10,140 nt of DNA from Sphingomonadales bacterium. Its GTDB lineage: Bacteria > Pseudomonadota > Alphaproteobacteria > Sphingomonadales > Sphingomonadaceae. Each line of letters begins with the position of its first letter. Position 1 is the stretch's first letter. Shown here one piece after another: positions 9,095 to 10,140 of this stretch. The DNA lies in contig JANYCM010000087.1 in assembly GCA_025360285.1 (NCBI GenBank), forward strand, positions 1 through 10,140, written 5' to 3'. Both the position numbers and the translations under genes were made by a program. The notes beneath the pieces are model-generated. The model did not search any database, was not told the origin of the DNA, and saw only the letters and a list, made by a program, of their open reading frames with translations.

Positions 9095-9733
9095 ATGAAA
9101 ATCGCTCTTGCTGCTGCCATGTTGCTCGCCCTGACGCCGGTGGCTGCCAGCGCCGCGCTTAAATCCTCGGCGATGGCCAGCGGGCCGATGATCATCCGCG
9201 GCACCGTCATCAGCTATGCGGCGCCGGCGCTGGTGGTGAAGGACCGCGGCGGCAAGGCGGTGACGATCACCCTGACGCCGGATGCCCAGGCCGCCACTGT
9301 CACCATCATCCCGATCGATGCGATCAAGCCCGGCAGTTACATCGGCACCGCCGCCGAGGCCGGCAAGGATGGCGTGTTGCGGGCGCTGGAGGTGCATGTC
9401 TTCCCCGAAGCGATGCGCGGCACGGGGGATGGCCACCGGGCCTGGGACCTGACCAAGAAAAGTTCGATGACCAATGGCAATGTCGGGGCCGTCAGCGAAC
9501 AGGGCAAGGCCAAGGCGAAGGCCAAGGGCCGCTTGCTGACCGTCGATTATCAGGGCGGCACGCAACAGGTGCTGGTGCCCGAAACCGTGCCGATCGTCGC
9601 CTTTGCCCCGGCGCAGCTCGGCCAGTTGGCGCCCGGCGTGCCGGTGTTTGTCATTGTCCAGCCCATGCCGGGGGACAAGCTGGTGGCCAATCGCGTCACC
9701 CTGGGCACCAATGGCGTGGCGCCGCCGATGTGA
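9095..9733 (+). CDS. Exported protein with two DUF5666-like repeats, function unknown
   Basis: The 212-residue protein starts with a signal peptide, MKIALAAAMLLALTPVAASA, likely cut after residue 20, so it is periplasmic. Two similar beta-rich segments follow, at about 33-103 and 146-204. Each has a short strand ending in a nucleic-acid-binding-like OB pattern: ATVTIIPIDAIKPGSYIGTA with LRALEVHVF in the first, and VPIVAFAPAQLGQLAPG with KLVANRVTLG in the second. Between them lies HRAWDLTKKSSMTNGNV (114-130), a stretch I associate from memory with DUF5666-type alphaproteobacterial proteins, followed by a lysine/alanine run (GKAKAKAKGR). AAGGA at 9084-9088, six bases before the ATG, supports the start. 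It lies 66 bases after the VOC gene. Automatic annotation has sometimes called such proteins metal-transporter parts, but nothing in the sequence supports transport. Confidence 0.8.
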   Translation: MKIALAAAMLLALTPVAASAALKSSAMASGPMIIRGTVISYAAPALVVKDRGGKAVTITLTPDAQAATVTIIPIDAIKPGSYIGTAAEAGKDGVLRALEVHVFPEAMRGTGDGHRAWDLTKKSSMTNGNVGAVSEQGKAKAKAKGRLLTVDYQGGTQQVLVPETVPIVAFAPAQLGQLAPGVPVFVIVQPMPGDKLVANRVTLGTNGVAPPM

Positions 9734-9769
9734 GGGGACGGCGCCGCTGCGGCGGGCGGCGCAATCCAT

Positions 9770-9813
9770 CAAAAGTCCCAAAAGTCACACCGATCCTGGG
9801 TGCGGGACTTTTG
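9770..9813. terminator. Possible terminator: long inverted repeat after the DUF5666-like gene
   Basis: CAAAAGTCCC (9770-9779) and GGGACTTTTG (9804-9813) are perfect 10-bp complements separated by 24 bases. The spacer can itself pair CACC with GGTG, giving an extended hairpin. A seven-T run follows further on, at 9836-9842. It lies 37 bases after the stop of the preceding gene, the right place for a transcript end, but the long loop and the gap before the T-run make it an atypical intrinsic terminator. A protein-binding site is the alternative. Confidence 0.4.
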
Positions 9814-9852
9814 CGGGATTTGCTGGTGCAGGATGTTTTTTTGTAGGATTTG
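9801..9852 (+). repeat. Four short degenerate direct repeats
   Basis: Four related 11-base units appear: TGCGGGACTTT (9801), TGCGGGATTTG (9812), TGCAGGATGTT (9827) and TGTAGGATTTG (9842). The last three are spaced at exactly 15 bases. A 7-bp inverted repeat, TTGCTGG (9820-9826) and CCAGCAA (9853-9859), frames the T-run. Origin and function are unknown; slipped-strand duplication or a set of binding sites would both fit. Confidence 0.5.
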
Positions 9853-10011
9853 CCAGCAATTGTAGCGTGTTGCCGCGTTCTGTGGATTCGTGATGTCAAA
9901 GAGCTGATGCGTGGGAGTGTGGCACAAACGGCGCGTGTAGGACAGCCGCAAATGCCGGCGCCCCGCCTTGGTTCAAGGCCTCCAGACTCGATTGCCGTTA
10001 AGTTGAGTTAA

Positions 10012-10039
10012 ACTCCCTCCCCACAAAGAGGGAGGGAGT
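10012..10039 (-). terminator. Terminator of the minus-strand gene at the right edge
   Basis: ACTCCCTCCC (10012-10021) and GGGAGGGAGT (10030-10039) form a perfect 10-bp stem with an 8-base loop. On the minus strand it begins 9 bases after the stop codon at 10049 and is followed by TTTAACTCAACTT, a weak T-rich tail. Position and strength of the stem support an intrinsic terminator for that gene; on the plus strand no T-run follows. Confidence 0.65.
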
Positions 10040-10048
10040 CGAAGGGCC

Positions 10049-10140
10049 TCACCCCCCGGTCATCGCCGCCACCCGGCCGGTATCGAGCAGGCGGATCGTC
10101 GAACTGCCCTTGGCCAGCACCTTGCCGGCCGAATCGAGCA
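10049..10140 (-). CDS. C-terminal end of an unidentified protein (partial)
   Basis: The minus strand is open from the window edge to TGA (10049-10051). It encodes LDSAGKVLAKGSSTIRLLDT and then GRVAAMTGG before the stop. The opening residues read as a beta-hairpin (DSAGKVLAKGSSTIRLL) of the kind that closes PaaI-type hotdog thioesterases, but 29 residues are too few to identify a family. Sphingomonad-like codon use and a terminator directly behind the stop support a real gene. Confidence 0.6.
   Translation of the reverse strand, partial: LDSAGKVLAKGSSTIRLLDTGRVAAMTGG

Larger units (their letters stand above)
9734..10011. other. Non-coding stretch with repeats, no gene seen
   Basis: No frame here looks like a protein on either strand: the open frames crossing it lack ribosome binding sites and have unlikely composition. 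The left part (9770-9860) holds inverted and short direct repeats listed separately, and is markedly richer in T than its surroundings. The right part (about 9861-10011) contains a small hairpin, GCCTTG-GTT-CAAGGC (9965-9979), without a T-run. No tRNA or known RNA family was recognised. A small RNA cannot be excluded. Confidence 0.6.

Noticed and set aside
9888..9896. TGTGGATTC-like match to a DnaA box
   Set aside because: It is a single imperfect match with no neighbouring boxes or origin-type AT-rich region.
9965..9985. GGTTCAAGGCC resembling a tRNA T-arm
   Set aside because: No acceptor, D or anticodon stems fit around it; the bases form a simple 6-bp hairpin instead.

Overview
The window looks like ordinary chromosome from an alphaproteobacterium, most probably a sphingomonad. 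The reasons are the high GC content, the CIRCE-controlled chaperonin locus, a GroEL with a GGM-rich tail, a methionine synthase split into two adjacent genes, and an ArsR-methyltransferase regulator heading a metF-metH operon. The lineage call rests on protein style and gene order only. There are no insertion sequences, phage genes, CRISPR arrays, tRNAs or rRNAs.

Region 1 (1-1916) is the chaperonin locus. A CIRCE operator is followed almost at once by only the last 21 codons of groES, then by a stem-loop, a complete groEL and a strong terminator. The start and body of groES, which normally sit between CIRCE and this point, are absent. This is the most unusual observation in the window: either a real internal deletion of groES or an assembly error. 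Region 2 (1929-2911, minus strand) holds mlaA, for the outer-membrane lipoprotein of the Mla lipid-transport system, and directly behind it a 56-residue lipoprotein gene.

Region 3 (3005-8570, plus strand) is a tightly coupled methionine/SAM-cycle operon: sahR, metF, metH N-terminal half, metH C-terminal half. All three junctions overlap. A perfect 20-bp palindrome overlaps the predicted promoter just before sahR and is the likely SahR operator. Together the genes make 5-methyltetrahydrofolate (MetF) and use it to remethylate homocysteine to methionine (the two MetH halves). SahR is expected to repress this until S-adenosylhomocysteine builds up.

Region 4 (8648-9733) has a small VOC-fold protein and an exported protein with two DUF5666-like repeats. 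Region 5 (9734-10140) is a roughly 300-bp non-coding stretch with inverted and short direct repeats. It ends in a terminator for a minus-strand gene of which only the last 29 codons are in the window.

I found no convincing new biological system. The groES remnant, the SahR operator-promoter arrangement, the mlaA-linked small lipoprotein and the repeats near 9800 are what merit a second look.
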